64,000 nucleotides of DNA from Chryseobacterium shigense (GCF_014207845.1 NZ_JACHLC010000002.1:558001-622000), one strand, 5' to 3'; shown: positions 44,975-53,535, counted from the stretch's first letter. Program-made: numbers and translations. The notes: a model not told the origin generated them from the sequence alone.

Positions 44975-46200
44975 AGTGGGCAGAAGGAATAGATAAACTA
45001 GGTCTTGGGCTGTATTTTATGCTTTGCATTTTTGCTATTGCAAATATTTACAGTGTTGATCAGAAATTAGGGGAAAAACAATTGATTTTCTTCTGTATCT
45101 CTTTATTTGTAGGACTGGTGATATTCGTTGGAAGAAGTAAATTCTTCGAAAATATGTCCGGTATTATTTATATTGGTGGAGTTTTGCTTCTGGTTGGGTT
45201 ATTTCCGTTCGGGAAAGAGATTCTCGGTCAGAAAAACTGGTATAAATTCGGAAGCTTTACCATGCAGCCTGTTGAATTTGCCAAAATAGGAACAGCCCTG
45301 ATGCTCGCCAATTATGTTTCCGGACCGGATTTTAATCTGAAAGTTAGAAAATCACTCTGGACAGCTTTAGCCATTATCGGGATTCCGGCAGTAGTTGTTC
45401 TGGCAATTCCTGATGTAGGTTCCATGCTTGTATTTATTGCATTCTTTATTGCTTTATACAGGGAAGGTTTAAGCGGTCTTTTATTTGGTGTGGGATTCGT
45501 CTTTGCGGCTGTTTTTCTGGTCTCTCTTGCCGTACCGCCATTGTATGTGGCATTAACGGTTGTTGTCATTGCCGGCGTTTTAATCGCTCTGAATTATCAC
45601 AGAATGTCCTGGGATGTTATTTCTATTTCAGGAATTGCGGGATCAGTTCTTTTGCTTTGTGGTTTGGCTTTCGGTTCACCATATGTATTAGAGAAGCTTC
45701 CAAAACACCAGAGAGAAAGAATTGAGGTTCTTTACAAAGGAGAAAAAGCATTCAGAGATACCTCCGGTTACAATTTATTATATTCAAAAACAGCTATAGG
45801 ATCAGGCGGACTTTTAGGAAAAGGATACCGTGAGGGGTCAGTGACACAGGGAAAATTCGTTCCAGAGCAGGAAACCGATTATATTTTCTGTACCGTAGGT
45901 GAAGAGTGGGGATTTTTAGGAAGTGCCATTCTTGTCTTATGTTACATGGTTTACATCGGAAGAATCTACTACCTCGCAGAACAGCAGAAATCTACATTTA
46001 ACAGGGTATTTGGATATTGCTTTGCTTCCATCCTTATGATGCACTTTACCATCAATTTAGGGATGGTTATGGGGCTTTTTCCAACCGTAGGTATTCCGCT
46101 TCCTTATTTCAGTTACGGAGGAAGCTCGCTCCTTGCTTTTTCTATGATGACTTTTATTTTCTTTAAGCTGAATTATTCTGATAAGAATAGCCTGGTTTAA
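44971..46200 (+). CDS. rodA: Rod-shape glycosyltransferase RodA (SEDS family)
   Basis: A 409-residue SEDS glycosyltransferase with about ten membrane helices that polymerises glycan strands together with PBP2. SEDS markers: FTMQPVEFAKIG, AIPDVGSMLVFIAF, GSGGLLGKGYREGSVTQGKFVPE(QETD) and FPTVGIPLPYFSYGGSSLL. The ATG overlaps the mrdA stop (ATGA). It ends the operon. Confidence 0.97.
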   Translation: MKWAEGIDKLGLGLYFMLCIFAIANIYSVDQKLGEKQLIFFCISLFVGLVIFVGRSKFFENMSGIIYIGGVLLLVGLFPFGKEILGQKNWYKFGSFTMQPVEFAKIGTALMLANYVSGPDFNLKVRKSLWTALAIIGIPAVVVLAIPDVGSMLVFIAFFIALYREGLSGLLFGVGFVFAAVFLVSLAVPPLYVALTVVVIAGVLIALNYHRMSWDVISISGIAGSVLLLCGLAFGSPYVLEKLPKHQRERIEVLYKGEKAFRDTSGYNLLYSKTAIGSGGLLGKGYREGSVTQGKFVPEQETDYIFCTVGEEWGFLGSAILVLCYMVYIGRIYYLAEQQKSTFNRVFGYCFASILMMHFTINLGMVMGLFPTVGIPLPYFSYGGSSLLAFSMMTFIFFKLNYSDKNSLV

Positions 46201-46268
46201 TAAAAGCGGACCGCATCAAAAAATCTCAGTTTTAACCGGAGAAAATTCCATTTAAATCATAAAATAAT

Positions 46269-46841
46269 ATGAAAGAAGCATACACTGTGGATGGAAATTT
46301 TGAAAACACAGACTTTTCCCACCTCGCAAAAGGCGAATACGAGAACTGTACATTTAGGAATTGTAACTTTGAATATGCAGATCTCTCAGGTTTCAGCTTT
46401 ACAGATTGCGAATTCCTGGGGTGCAATTTGAGTATGGTAAAACTGCTTAAAACAGCTTTCAGAAATACTGTTTTCAAGGAATGCAAGATGCTGGGCATAC
46501 AGTTCAGCGAATGCAATCCGTTCGGGCTTTCCTTTACATTTGAAGAATGTTTGCTGAATAATTCAGTCTTTTACAAAACCTCAGCCAGGAAAACCCTCTT
46601 CAAAAATTCCAAATTAATTGAGACTGATTTTTCTGAATCTGATTTATCAGGTTCGGTATTTTCAGGCTGCGATCTTTCTGGTGCTGTTTTCGATCAGACA
46701 AACCTTGAAAAAGCAGATTTCAGGACTTCTTTCAGTTATTCTATAGACCCTTCGTTAAATAGGCTTAAAAAGGCCAGATTTTCAATCTCGGAAGTTTATG
46801 GATTGCTTTATAAGCTGGATATCGAAATCGACAGGGGTTAG
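46269..46841 (+). CDS. Pentapeptide repeat protein, Qnr/MfpA-like
   Basis: A 190-residue right-handed beta-helix protein made of A(D/N)LxF-type pentapeptides (for example FENTDFSHL, FRNCNFEYADLSGFSF, DFSESDLSGSVFSGCDLSGAVF). It ends in SYSIDPSLNRLKKARFS and YGLLYKLDIEID, which closely match the C-terminal end of Qnr-type quinolone-protection proteins that bind DNA gyrase. It is about 25 residues shorter than classic Qnr proteins. Whether it protects gyrase is inference. Confidence 0.85.
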   Translation: MKEAYTVDGNFENTDFSHLAKGEYENCTFRNCNFEYADLSGFSFTDCEFLGCNLSMVKLLKTAFRNTVFKECKMLGIQFSECNPFGLSFTFEECLLNNSVFYKTSARKTLFKNSKLIETDFSESDLSGSVFSGCDLSGAVFDQTNLEKADFRTSFSYSIDPSLNRLKKARFSISEVYGLLYKLDIEIDRG

Positions 46842-46866
46842 AAGCCGGAAATTTGTGGTGAAAAAT

Positions 46867-46891
46867 AAAAAAACCATCAGATTCCTGATGG
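46867..46891 (-). terminator. Terminator after the NlpC/P60 gene
   Basis: Stem CCATCAG with CTGATGG, loop ATTC, with an A run on the plus strand forming the T run in the minus transcript, 29 bases past the stop. Confidence 0.82.
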
Positions 46892-46919
46892 CTTCATTAT
46901 TTAAATCAATTATTTAAAA

Positions 46920-47630
46920 TTAAAAATTTGTCGCTGCGGATGGAGTAGAAGCTGCTAAATTGTTGTAAGCTTCTCCGTTTTCGTTGATCACTCTTTTGGC
47001 AAACCTGAATTTCGGTCCCCAGTAAGAATCATTCAGCGATGAGATCATTACCCCTTTAGAAGTGGCTGCATGGATGAATTTGATTTCACCTTCTTCAGTA
47101 ACACTTTCTACGATACCTACGTGAGAGATTCTTCTTCCGTGAGAAAAGAAAATTAAATCTCCTTTCTGAAGCTCACTTTTATCAATACTTTCACCCTCTT
47201 GAGCCTGAGAAGCTGCTACTCTTGGTAAGCTAAGCCCTGCTGCTGCCCCGAATACGGAAAGAACGAAAGCTGAACAATCAATACCTCTTCTTGTCATTCC
47301 TCCGTATCTGTATGGAGTTCCAAGGTATGTTTCAGCTTCTGTTAGGATATTGTCGATCGTTTTATTGTATTTGACTGCCTTTGCAATCTCGGAATTTTTA
47401 ATAGCTTTTTTCGCGTTGGCGATAGATGCTGCCTTTTCAGCCAGAAAAGAATCGATAAGTCTTTGCTTATCCTGCTCCATTTTCTTGTTGTCAATAGAAG
47501 CTAGTTTGGCATCTGTTTTGTATTCTTTAGCGTAAGTTGCTGGTTGTGAAACTACATAATTTGTAGCGCAAGATTGGATAGAAACTGTAGACACTAAAGC
47601 AACTAAATAAAACAAAACTCTTTTCTTCAT
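46920..47630 (-). CDS. NlpC/P60 family cell-wall endopeptidase lipoprotein
   Basis: About 236 residues from the ATG at 47630, which starts a lipoprotein signal (MKKRVLFYLVALVSTVSIQSC); an earlier in-frame ATG adds an unrelated N-terminus. The C-terminal C40 peptidase domain has RRGIDCSAFVLSVFG (nucleophile Cys), RISHVGIVESV (His) and FIHAATSKGV. Such enzymes cut peptide stems in peptidoglycan. A single gene with its own terminator and a possible -7 box (TACTTTTG, 47681-47688, minus strand). Confidence 0.9.
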   Translation of the reverse strand: MKKRVLFYLVALVSTVSIQSCATNYVVSQPATYAKEYKTDAKLASIDNKKMEQDKQRLIDSFLAEKAASIANAKKAIKNSEIAKAVKYNKTIDNILTEAETYLGTPYRYGGMTRRGIDCSAFVLSVFGAAAGLSLPRVAASQAQEGESIDKSELQKGDLIFFSHGRRISHVGIVESVTEEGEIKFIHAATSKGVMISSLNDSYWGPKFRFAKRVINENGEAYNNLAASTPSAATNF

Positions 47631-47701
47631 ATATATTTGATTATCCGTGTTAAAAGGAATATTTATTTTCAAAAGCATTACAAAAGTAGAGATTCCGAGT
47701 A

Positions 47702-47820
47702 AAAGACCCCTGATATGATTATTGTCAGGTTCTTTATTTAACACATTTTAACATATTATTTAAGTATGTTAAAGAAAAACAAACCGCAACCGCCTATTTT
47801 TGGTGAGTGTGCGGTTTTTT
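47702..47820. repeat. Three stacked inverted repeats
   Basis: In order: AAAGACCCCTGA pairing with TCAGGTTCTTT (47702-47735); a perfect 9-bp repeat TTTAACATA/TATGTTAAA with a 9-base spacer (47747-47773); and AAACCGCA pairing with TGCGGTTT followed by a T run (about 47780-47820), terminator-like on the plus strand though no plus-strand gene precedes it. Confidence 0.55.
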
Positions 47821-47912
47821 TTATTAAGATTCTTTAACATAATGAGTGGTTTTTCCTTTGTTAATGGGATTTCGTTATTTAAAACTCCACTTTTCACTGC
47901 TGTTAATAAAAC

Positions 47913-47939
47913 AAAAAAACTCCCCGGAAAACCGGAGAG
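47913..47939 (-). terminator. Terminator after glutamine synthetase
   Basis: Stem CTCCCCGG with CCGGAGAG (one mismatch), loop AAAA, and an A run on the plus strand, 28 bases past the stop. Confidence 0.8.
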
Positions 47940-47966
47940 CTTAACTAATATGGAACTTTACAGATG

Positions 47967-50162
47967 TTATTTTGTAAATAACATTTCTCTATATTTAGTC
48001 ATTGGCCAAAGTTCATCATCAACCATCATCTCAAGATCATCAGAAGCTTCTCTGATTCCTTCAAATAACGGAATTACTTTGCTGCAGTAAGCTTCTGCCT
48101 GCTTTTGACTATCTGATACAGCCTTGGCTGCTTCTCTTGCTTTGATAAGACCTTCAACACCTAATTTGATCTTGGAAACATTTTCAGAAATATTGGTGAT
48201 CAGGCTCATTTGTTCTTTCGCCAATGTTTTGAATTCTTTATCCCCGAATATTTCTTTAAGACCTTTTACGTTCTCGATCAGTCTGTTCTGGTAATTTAAA
48301 GCAGAAGGAATGATGTGGTTTCTTGCGATATCGCTTAAAACTCTTGCTTCAATATCTATAACAGTTGAATATTTTTCTAATTTGATCTCATTTCTTGCCT
48401 CTACTTCTCTGTGGGTAAATACTCCGATTTCTTCATAAAGATCAAGGAATTTTTTATCCATTTCCTGCTTAAGGGCTTCAGGAGTGGTTTTTAAGTTATT
48501 CAAACCTCTCTTTTTGGCTTCTTTAGCCCAGTCGTCAGAATATCCGTCACCTTCAAACATAATGTTTTTACACTGCTTGATGTATTCTCTCAATACATTG
48601 AAGATTGCTTCATCTTTCTTAAGACCGGTTTCAATTAAAGCATCAACTTCTTTTTTGAAGTCGTTTAATTGTTTTGCAGCAATCGTGTTCATTACAGTCA
48701 TGGATTCTGCACAGTTTGCAGAAGAACCTACCGCTCTGATCTCGAATTTATTTCCTGTAAATGCAAATGGAGAAGTTCTGTTTCTGTCGGTATTATCCAG
48801 AAGAATTTCAGGAATTTTTCCAACCACATTCAGTTTAAGATCTGTTTTTTCGTCCGGAGAAAGTTTTCCTTCAGTTACTTTTTCCAGCTCTTCCAATACT
48901 CTGAACAACTGGCTTCCGATGAATACGGAAATAATTGCCGGAGGAGCTTCATTGGCACCCAGTCTGTGGTCATTGCTTGCAGAGGCGATGCTTGCTCTTA
49001 AAAGATCGGCATATTCATAAACAGCTTTAATGGTGTTCACGAAGAACGTTAAAAACTGTAGGTTTTTCTTAGGATTTTTCCCGGGGCTTAATAGGTTTTC
49101 CCCTGTATCTGTTGCTAGAGACCAGTTGTTATGCTTTCCGCTTCCGTTTACTCCCGCGAACGGTTTTTCATGGAATAAAATATGGAAATGGTGTTTGTGA
49201 GCAATTCTCGCCATGATGTCCATCAACAAAGAGTTGTGGTCTACGGCAACGTTTACTTCTTCAAACATCGGAGCAAGCTCGAACTGGTTAGGGGCTACCT
49301 CATTATGTCTTGTTGTTACAGGAATTCCCAGCTTCATGCATTCAATTTCCAGCTCTTTCATGAAGTTCATTACCCTTGTAGGAATGGAACCGAAATAATG
49401 GTCGTCCAATTGCTGTCCTTTTGCGGGAGAATGTCCCAACAAAGTTTTACCTGTTAATACAAGATCCGGGCGGGATTGGTATAATGCTGAATCAACTAAG
49501 AAATATTCCTGCTCCCAACCTAAAGTAGGGGTTACTTTTGTTACGTTTTTGTCAAAATACTGCATTACATTGGTTGCAGCTTCATCTACAGCATTCAAAG
49601 CTCTTAAAAGAGGTGCTTTATAATCTAAAGTTTCTCCTGTGTAAGAAATGAAGATAGAAGGAATACACAGGGTAGTTCCCATAATGAATGCAGGGGAAGT
49701 AGGGTCCCATGCTGTATAACCTCTCGCTTCAAAAGTGTTTCTGATACCACCGTTCGGGAAAGAAGAGGCATCCGGCTCCTGTTGGATCAATAAGTTTCCG
49801 CTGAATCTCTCGATTGCTCTTCCTCCTTCAATTGGAGTGAAGAAAGAATCATGCTTTTCTGCGGTAGTTCCTGTCAATGGCTGAAACCAGTGAGTGTAAT
49901 GCGTTACTCCTTTACTCATTGCCCAGTCTTTCATGGCTACAGCCACCTGGTCTGCAATGTGTCTTTGGATTTTAGTTCCTTTTTTCATTGCATCCAAAAT
50001 AGACTGGAATGCTTCTTTTGTTAGATATTCTCTCATGGTTTCTTCTGAGAAAACATTCTGACAGAATAATTCTGACAGTTTTCCGGGAACCTCAACGGAA
50101 TTATCTCTTCTGAAGTCCTTAAATGGTAAAGTTTCTAACGCTTTGAATCTTAAAGTTGACAT
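47967..50162 (-). CDS. glnN: Glutamine synthetase type III
   Basis: A 731-residue GSIII, the large glutamine synthetase form common in Bacteroidetes; it makes glutamine from glutamate, ammonia and ATP. Family blocks: LGWEQEYFLVD, RHNEVAPNQFELAPMFEEVN and FHEKPFAGVNGSGKHNNWSL (ATP/Glu site). C-terminal helices follow (from about residue 560). Single gene; a palindrome and a -7 box lie upstream. Confidence 0.95.
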   Translation of the reverse strand: MSTLRFKALETLPFKDFRRDNSVEVPGKLSELFCQNVFSEETMREYLTKEAFQSILDAMKKGTKIQRHIADQVAVAMKDWAMSKGVTHYTHWFQPLTGTTAEKHDSFFTPIEGGRAIERFSGNLLIQQEPDASSFPNGGIRNTFEARGYTAWDPTSPAFIMGTTLCIPSIFISYTGETLDYKAPLLRALNAVDEAATNVMQYFDKNVTKVTPTLGWEQEYFLVDSALYQSRPDLVLTGKTLLGHSPAKGQQLDDHYFGSIPTRVMNFMKELEIECMKLGIPVTTRHNEVAPNQFELAPMFEEVNVAVDHNSLLMDIMARIAHKHHFHILFHEKPFAGVNGSGKHNNWSLATDTGENLLSPGKNPKKNLQFLTFFVNTIKAVYEYADLLRASIASASNDHRLGANEAPPAIISVFIGSQLFRVLEELEKVTEGKLSPDEKTDLKLNVVGKIPEILLDNTDRNRTSPFAFTGNKFEIRAVGSSANCAESMTVMNTIAAKQLNDFKKEVDALIETGLKKDEAIFNVLREYIKQCKNIMFEGDGYSDDWAKEAKKRGLNNLKTTPEALKQEMDKKFLDLYEEIGVFTHREVEARNEIKLEKYSTVIDIEARVLSDIARNHIIPSALNYQNRLIENVKGLKEIFGDKEFKTLAKEQMSLITNISENVSKIKLGVEGLIKAREAAKAVSDSQKQAEAYCSKVIPLFEGIREASDDLEMMVDDELWPMTKYREMLFTK

Positions 50163-50184
50163 AATAAGGTTAATTTTTACAGGG

Positions 50185-50192
50185 CAAATTTA
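50185..50192 (-). promoter_or_regulatory. -7 box (TAAATTTG) of glutamine synthetase
   Basis: TAAATTTG on the minus strand, 22 bases before the ATG at 50162. No good -33 element was found at the expected place. Confidence 0.5.
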
Positions 50193-50218
50193 CAAAAAAA
50201 ATGAATTGAAAATGTTTT

Positions 50219-50239
50219 ACCCCTTAAAATTTTAGGGGT
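50219..50239. repeat. 21-base palindrome upstream of glutamine synthetase
   Basis: ACCCCTTAAAA continuing to TTTTAGGGGT: nine of ten pairs match around a central A. It lies just upstream of the expected -33 position, where a transcription factor could bind. Function inferred from position. Confidence 0.5.
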
Positions 50240-50433
50240 GTTTTGAAAAATATTTAAAATCAAACAGGGGTTTAGCGTTTTTGATAGGGGACTGACTGAT
50301 GTTGTAAGCTAATACTTCAGCCCTATCATAGCCTTATGAATGCGTAATGCAATGTTGTAACACTACAAATCTAAAGATATAAATTTAAACTGCTTGTTAA
50401 AAGATACTTAAAATAAGTTGAGCGGAGATTTTG

Positions 50434-50441
50434 TATATTTG
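50434..50441 (+). promoter_or_regulatory. -7 box (TATATTTG) of the unknown 564-residue protein gene
   Basis: TATATTTG, 15 bases before the ATG at 50457. It lies downstream of an in-frame TTG at 50418, which rules out that TTG as the start if this promoter is used. Confidence 0.55.
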
Positions 50442-50456
50442 TGTGAAATTTATTTT

Positions 50457-52148
50457 ATGACAAATTCTAGAGCTAGAGAAACAACGGAAGCAATTGAAAG
50501 ATTGTATATTTCTATGAGACACCTCTTTTACAGAGGTTTTTTTAAACCTGCCGGTGTTTCTGGGGAAAGTATCAGAAGTTTGTTAAAGACGATCAATCCA
50601 GAGATTTATGGTACCATGAATATTCCCAACAAAATGGAATTGGATGGTTTGATGTATGTTTTAGACAGACTTCCGGAGGGAATTGAAGAATGTGCTTTTA
50701 TTCATCTTACATCAGATGAGGGGTTTGATAAAGGAAGTTTCGAACCCATTGTACCTAAAAAGAGAAGAAGAAACTGCTACAGAATAGACGAACACCAGAT
50801 GAATATTGAAGTTCTGTTGGGACGTTCGGAAATCTACGACATTCTTACTCACTTAACATTCTTATTTATAGAAGCGGATAAAGTGAGAAACCTTGCTTTC
50901 ATTCAGGATGAAAACTGGAAACCGACACGTGCTTTCAAAATTATTGAAGAAGTAGTAAAAGGTGAAAAGAAATTCAGCAGAAAAGAAAAAGAAGTTGCCC
51001 TTATTCATTTATCTTCATTAATAGGAAGAACCTTTGAAGAAACCCTGAATGCTTACAACTCTTTCGGAGATGATAACAATCCTGACCGTTTATTCAAAAT
51101 CATCTACAACTTAGGAAAAGTAAGTCTGGAAGATGCAAAACAGACGAGAGAAAGAGAAATTCATTTCAGTGCTATATTAAAGGAAAGAGTAGGGCATCAC
51201 TATTTTGGTGAAAAATGGGCCAACAAAGTGAAAGAGGTTTTATTTGAAAACGATCTTCACATGAGACCGCTGCACATTATTTCTGCCAATATGCACTCGG
51301 TAAAAAATATGCTGTACGGAAATGATGCACTAAAGAAAAAAGACCACAAAGAAGTAGATTATAAGCTTTACGGAGATATTTCCGACAAAAAAGAGCTTCG
51401 CGACAAAGTTTCCAAATATGCTTTGGAAGAAGGATTAATCTATATTAATGATAAGAGCGGAAGTAACATTGATGTTCAGATCATTGATTTAAGCAAAACA
51501 GACCTTAAAAACACTCCGTTCAGCGGTATAAAATACAACGGAGATGATGTGATCATGGTTTTCGACTATGCTTTCGGAGAGCAGGCTTATGAGGTAATGG
51601 ATGAATTATTGAGACCTTATGAGCATCAAGGAGAAGTCTATATGATGAAGGTAAAATCTGTCTCCATTATGGGGAAAGCAGGAATTCTTGCCGGAGGAAA
51701 AGGAGATATCATGATCCCTACTTCCCATATCTTTGAAGGAACCGCAGATAATTATCCTTTTGAAAATGCCTTAAAGCTGGATGATTTTAAAGATGATGAA
51801 CTGAAAGCATTTGAAGGTCCGATGATTACCGTATTGGGAACTTCGCTTCAGAACAGGGATATCCTTTCCTATTTCATGAATACCTCATGGAAGGCAATTG
51901 GTCTTGAAATGGAAGGGGCGCATTACCAGAAAGCAATTCAGGTAGCTTCCAAGATCAGGCATCACATTTCACCGGATCTGTTTGTTTGCTACGCCTACTA
52001 TGCTTCGGATAATCCTCTGGAAACAGGAAGTACGCTTTCTTCGGGAGGGCTTGGGCTTACGGGGGTAAAACCTACTTATTTTATCACTTTAAGAATCCTT
52101 GAAAAAATCTTGCAAAGCGGAAAAAAAGAAATTCCGGCTAAAAAATAA
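50457..52148 (+). CDS. Uncharacterised protein with nucleoside-phosphorylase-like C-terminal half
   Basis: About 563 residues, cytoplasmic, conserved-looking and probably of the DUF6909 type, function unknown. The N-terminal half is helical and begins with a stretch rich in aromatic and basic residues (AIERLYISMRHLFYRGFF). The C-terminal half has blocks resembling purine-nucleoside phosphorylases and nucleosidases: KSVSIMGKAGILAGGKGDIMIPTS, FEGTADNYPFENAL, and AIGLEMEGAHYQKAIQVA, where the EMEG matches the nucleoside-binding Met-Glu of MTA/SAH nucleosidase. A role in nucleoside chemistry is inferred only. It ends at a strong terminator. Confidence 0.78.
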   Translation: MTNSRARETTEAIERLYISMRHLFYRGFFKPAGVSGESIRSLLKTINPEIYGTMNIPNKMELDGLMYVLDRLPEGIEECAFIHLTSDEGFDKGSFEPIVPKKRRRNCYRIDEHQMNIEVLLGRSEIYDILTHLTFLFIEADKVRNLAFIQDENWKPTRAFKIIEEVVKGEKKFSRKEKEVALIHLSSLIGRTFEETLNAYNSFGDDNNPDRLFKIIYNLGKVSLEDAKQTREREIHFSAILKERVGHHYFGEKWANKVKEVLFENDLHMRPLHIISANMHSVKNMLYGNDALKKKDHKEVDYKLYGDISDKKELRDKVSKYALEEGLIYINDKSGSNIDVQIIDLSKTDLKNTPFSGIKYNGDDVIMVFDYAFGEQAYEVMDELLRPYEHQGEVYMMKVKSVSIMGKAGILAGGKGDIMIPTSHIFEGTADNYPFENALKLDDFKDDELKAFEGPMITVLGTSLQNRDILSYFMNTSWKAIGLEMEGAHYQKAIQVASKIRHHISPDLFVCYAYYASDNPLETGSTLSSGGLGLTGVKPTYFITLRILEKILQSGKKEIPAKK

Positions 52149-52167
52149 CTTGATTTTAAATCATATT

Positions 52168-52200
52168 GAAACCTCAGATGTTTTTGCATTTGAGGTTTTT
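52168..52200 (+). terminator. Terminator after the unknown 563-residue protein gene
   Basis: Stem AAACCTCA with TGAGGTTT, extended inward by ATG/CAT, then a T run, 20 bases after the stop. Confidence 0.85.
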
Positions 52201-52207
52201 ACTTTTA

Positions 52208-52298
52208 TCAAACCACAAATTTCACAATCTTTTCACGAATGTCACTAATTTTATTTGTGTTTAAAATTGTGTCCCCATTAGTGTTATTTGTGGTTTGA
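52208..52298. repeat. Palindromic element with nested inverted repeats
   Basis: Outer 13-bp perfect inverted repeat TCAAACCACAAAT (52208-52220) with ATTTGTGGTTTGA (52286-52298), and an inner one CACTAAT (52243-52249) with ATTAGTG (52277-52283). No gene. It abuts the AAATCTACGAGAG motif at 52299, so both may be parts of one dispersed element. Confidence 0.7.
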
Positions 52299-52320
52299 AA
52301 AAATCTACGAGAGAAAAAAT
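52299..52320 (+). repeat. Dispersed 22-base motif, copy 1
   Basis: AAAAATCT, A, CGAGAGAAAAAAT; it differs at one base from a second copy at 53514-53535. Both copies lie in gaps between genes. I recall that similar CTGCGAGAG-type sequences are scattered in flavobacterial genomes. Confidence 0.7.
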
Positions 52321-52346
52321 AATTATCTTTAAGAAAATTAAAAACA

Positions 52347-52817
52347 ATGAGCACCGTTTCACAATTAGCCAAAAGATTCAGAGAAGTAATACTGGACGGT
52401 TTATGGATCGCCAATACCAATTTTAAAGCACAGCTGTCGGACATTACCTGGGAACAGGCAACAACACGGGTTGGCTCTTTAAATACCATCGCAATGCTTA
52501 CTTTTCACATCAATTATTATATTGCAGGATTGGCCAATGTTTTTGAGGGTGGGAATCTGGAAATCAGGGACAGGTACAGCTTCGATCTTCCGTCCATTCA
52601 ATCAGCGGAACAATGGGAAGAATTATTGAATAAACTTTGGAGCAATTCAGAAAAATTCGCAACCTTATTAGAACAAATGCCGGATTCTAAAATGGATGAG
52701 GTTTTTGTAGAGGAAAAATACGGAACTTATCTCAGGAATATCGATGGAATGATTGAGCACAGCTATTATCATTTAGGACAAATTACCCTGATTAAAAAAC
52801 TGTTGGCTAATCAATAA
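52347..52817 (+). CDS. DinB-like four-helix protein
   Basis: A 156-residue protein of the DinB/YfiT-like metal-binding four-helix family. Three His that could hold a metal are visible: LTFHINYYIAG near residue 52 and EHSYYHLGQITL near 135-140. Such proteins often act as thiol-dependent S-transferases, but none of that is shown here. It precedes the next exported protein gene by 10 bases. Confidence 0.8.
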   Translation: MSTVSQLAKRFREVILDGLWIANTNFKAQLSDITWEQATTRVGSLNTIAMLTFHINYYIAGLANVFEGGNLEIRDRYSFDLPSIQSAEQWEELLNKLWSNSEKFATLLEQMPDSKMDEVFVEEKYGTYLRNIDGMIEHSYYHLGQITLIKKLLANQ

Positions 52818-52827
52818 TGTAAAAACA

Positions 52828-53460
52828 ATGAGAAACTGTTTCCTTTTCATACTGATGCTGCCTTTTTTCTGCTTCTCTCAATTCAGAATTCCAAAAGGGT
52901 TCTCTGAATTTACCGAAAGTCCTTCCAATGGTAAGGAAATGAAGAGAATTGTTGCAGATTTTGATAAAGATAAAAAAGATGATGTTATCACTGTAATTAA
53001 CCAATCGGAATATGAATTGCATTCTGCCAAAAAATATCTGATCATTTACCTCTCTTCAAAAAACAAAACCTTCTCTATTGATTTTGATCTGTTCAATGGC
53101 GTATTTGTTATACCGTTACAATATAAAAATGATGTTCTTGAATTTCTTGTTTACCAGGAAGGAACCGGGGTTTACGGACACGGCTTAAAACTGAGATTTA
53201 ATCAGAAAGTGAAAGATATTCAGCTTATTGGCTATGATTACAGTTACAGAACTCCCGGCGGGCATTGTAATAAGACCTATAATTTACTCACAGGTGATTA
53301 TAATGTAACAAATGACTTTTACAATATGAAAACAGGCAAAACAGAAGTTGAAAGTTTCAAAGGAAATAAAAAACAGCCCAAACATATTTTCATTAAAAAT
53401 TTTTCCAGTCAATTATTTGAAAATTTAAGTTCAGTCGGAAAAGAATTTGAATTGGAATAA
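52828..53460 (+). CDS. Exported protein of unknown function
   Basis: A 210-residue exported protein (signal peptide MRNCFLFILMLPFFCFSQ). An early ADFDKDKKDD stretch resembles the calcium-binding loop of FG-GAP/VCBS beta-propeller repeats, but no further repeat is seen. The rest does not match anything I know. It may be co-transcribed with the DinB-like gene. Confidence 0.65.
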   Translation: MRNCFLFILMLPFFCFSQFRIPKGFSEFTESPSNGKEMKRIVADFDKDKKDDVITVINQSEYELHSAKKYLIIYLSSKNKTFSIDFDLFNGVFVIPLQYKNDVLEFLVYQEGTGVYGHGLKLRFNQKVKDIQLIGYDYSYRTPGGHCNKTYNLLTGDYNVTNDFYNMKTGKTEVESFKGNKKQPKHIFIKNFSSQLFENLSSVGKEFELE

Positions 53461-53513
53461 AAATATCTCATAAATTCAGCCATCATATCTTTTTAAAAAA
53501 ATTGCGTTATCTG

Positions 53514-53535
53514 AAAAATCTGCGAGAGAAAAAAT
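53514..53535 (+). repeat. Dispersed 22-base motif, copy 2
   Basis: AAAAATCT, G, CGAGAGAAAAAAT, the second copy of the motif at 52299-52320 with one base changed. It lies in the 207-base gap before the M1 peptidase gene. Confidence 0.7.

Larger units (their letters stand above)
47631..47966. other. Gene-free, hairpin-rich stretch between nlpC/P60 and glutamine synthetase
   Basis: No convincing gene. It holds the candidate -7 box of the NlpC/P60 gene near 47681, three stacked inverted repeats at 47702-47820 that belong to no recognised gene, and the glutamine synthetase terminator at its right end. Confidence 0.65.

Noticed and set aside
47800..48090. Plus-strand open frame across the glutamine synthetase 3' end
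   Set aside because: It overlaps the coding end of GSIII and two hairpins, and has no recognisable product.
50418..50420. TTG as the start of the 563-residue protein gene
   Set aside because: It lies upstream of the -7 box at 50434-50441, so it would not be in the transcript; the ATG at 50457 fits better.
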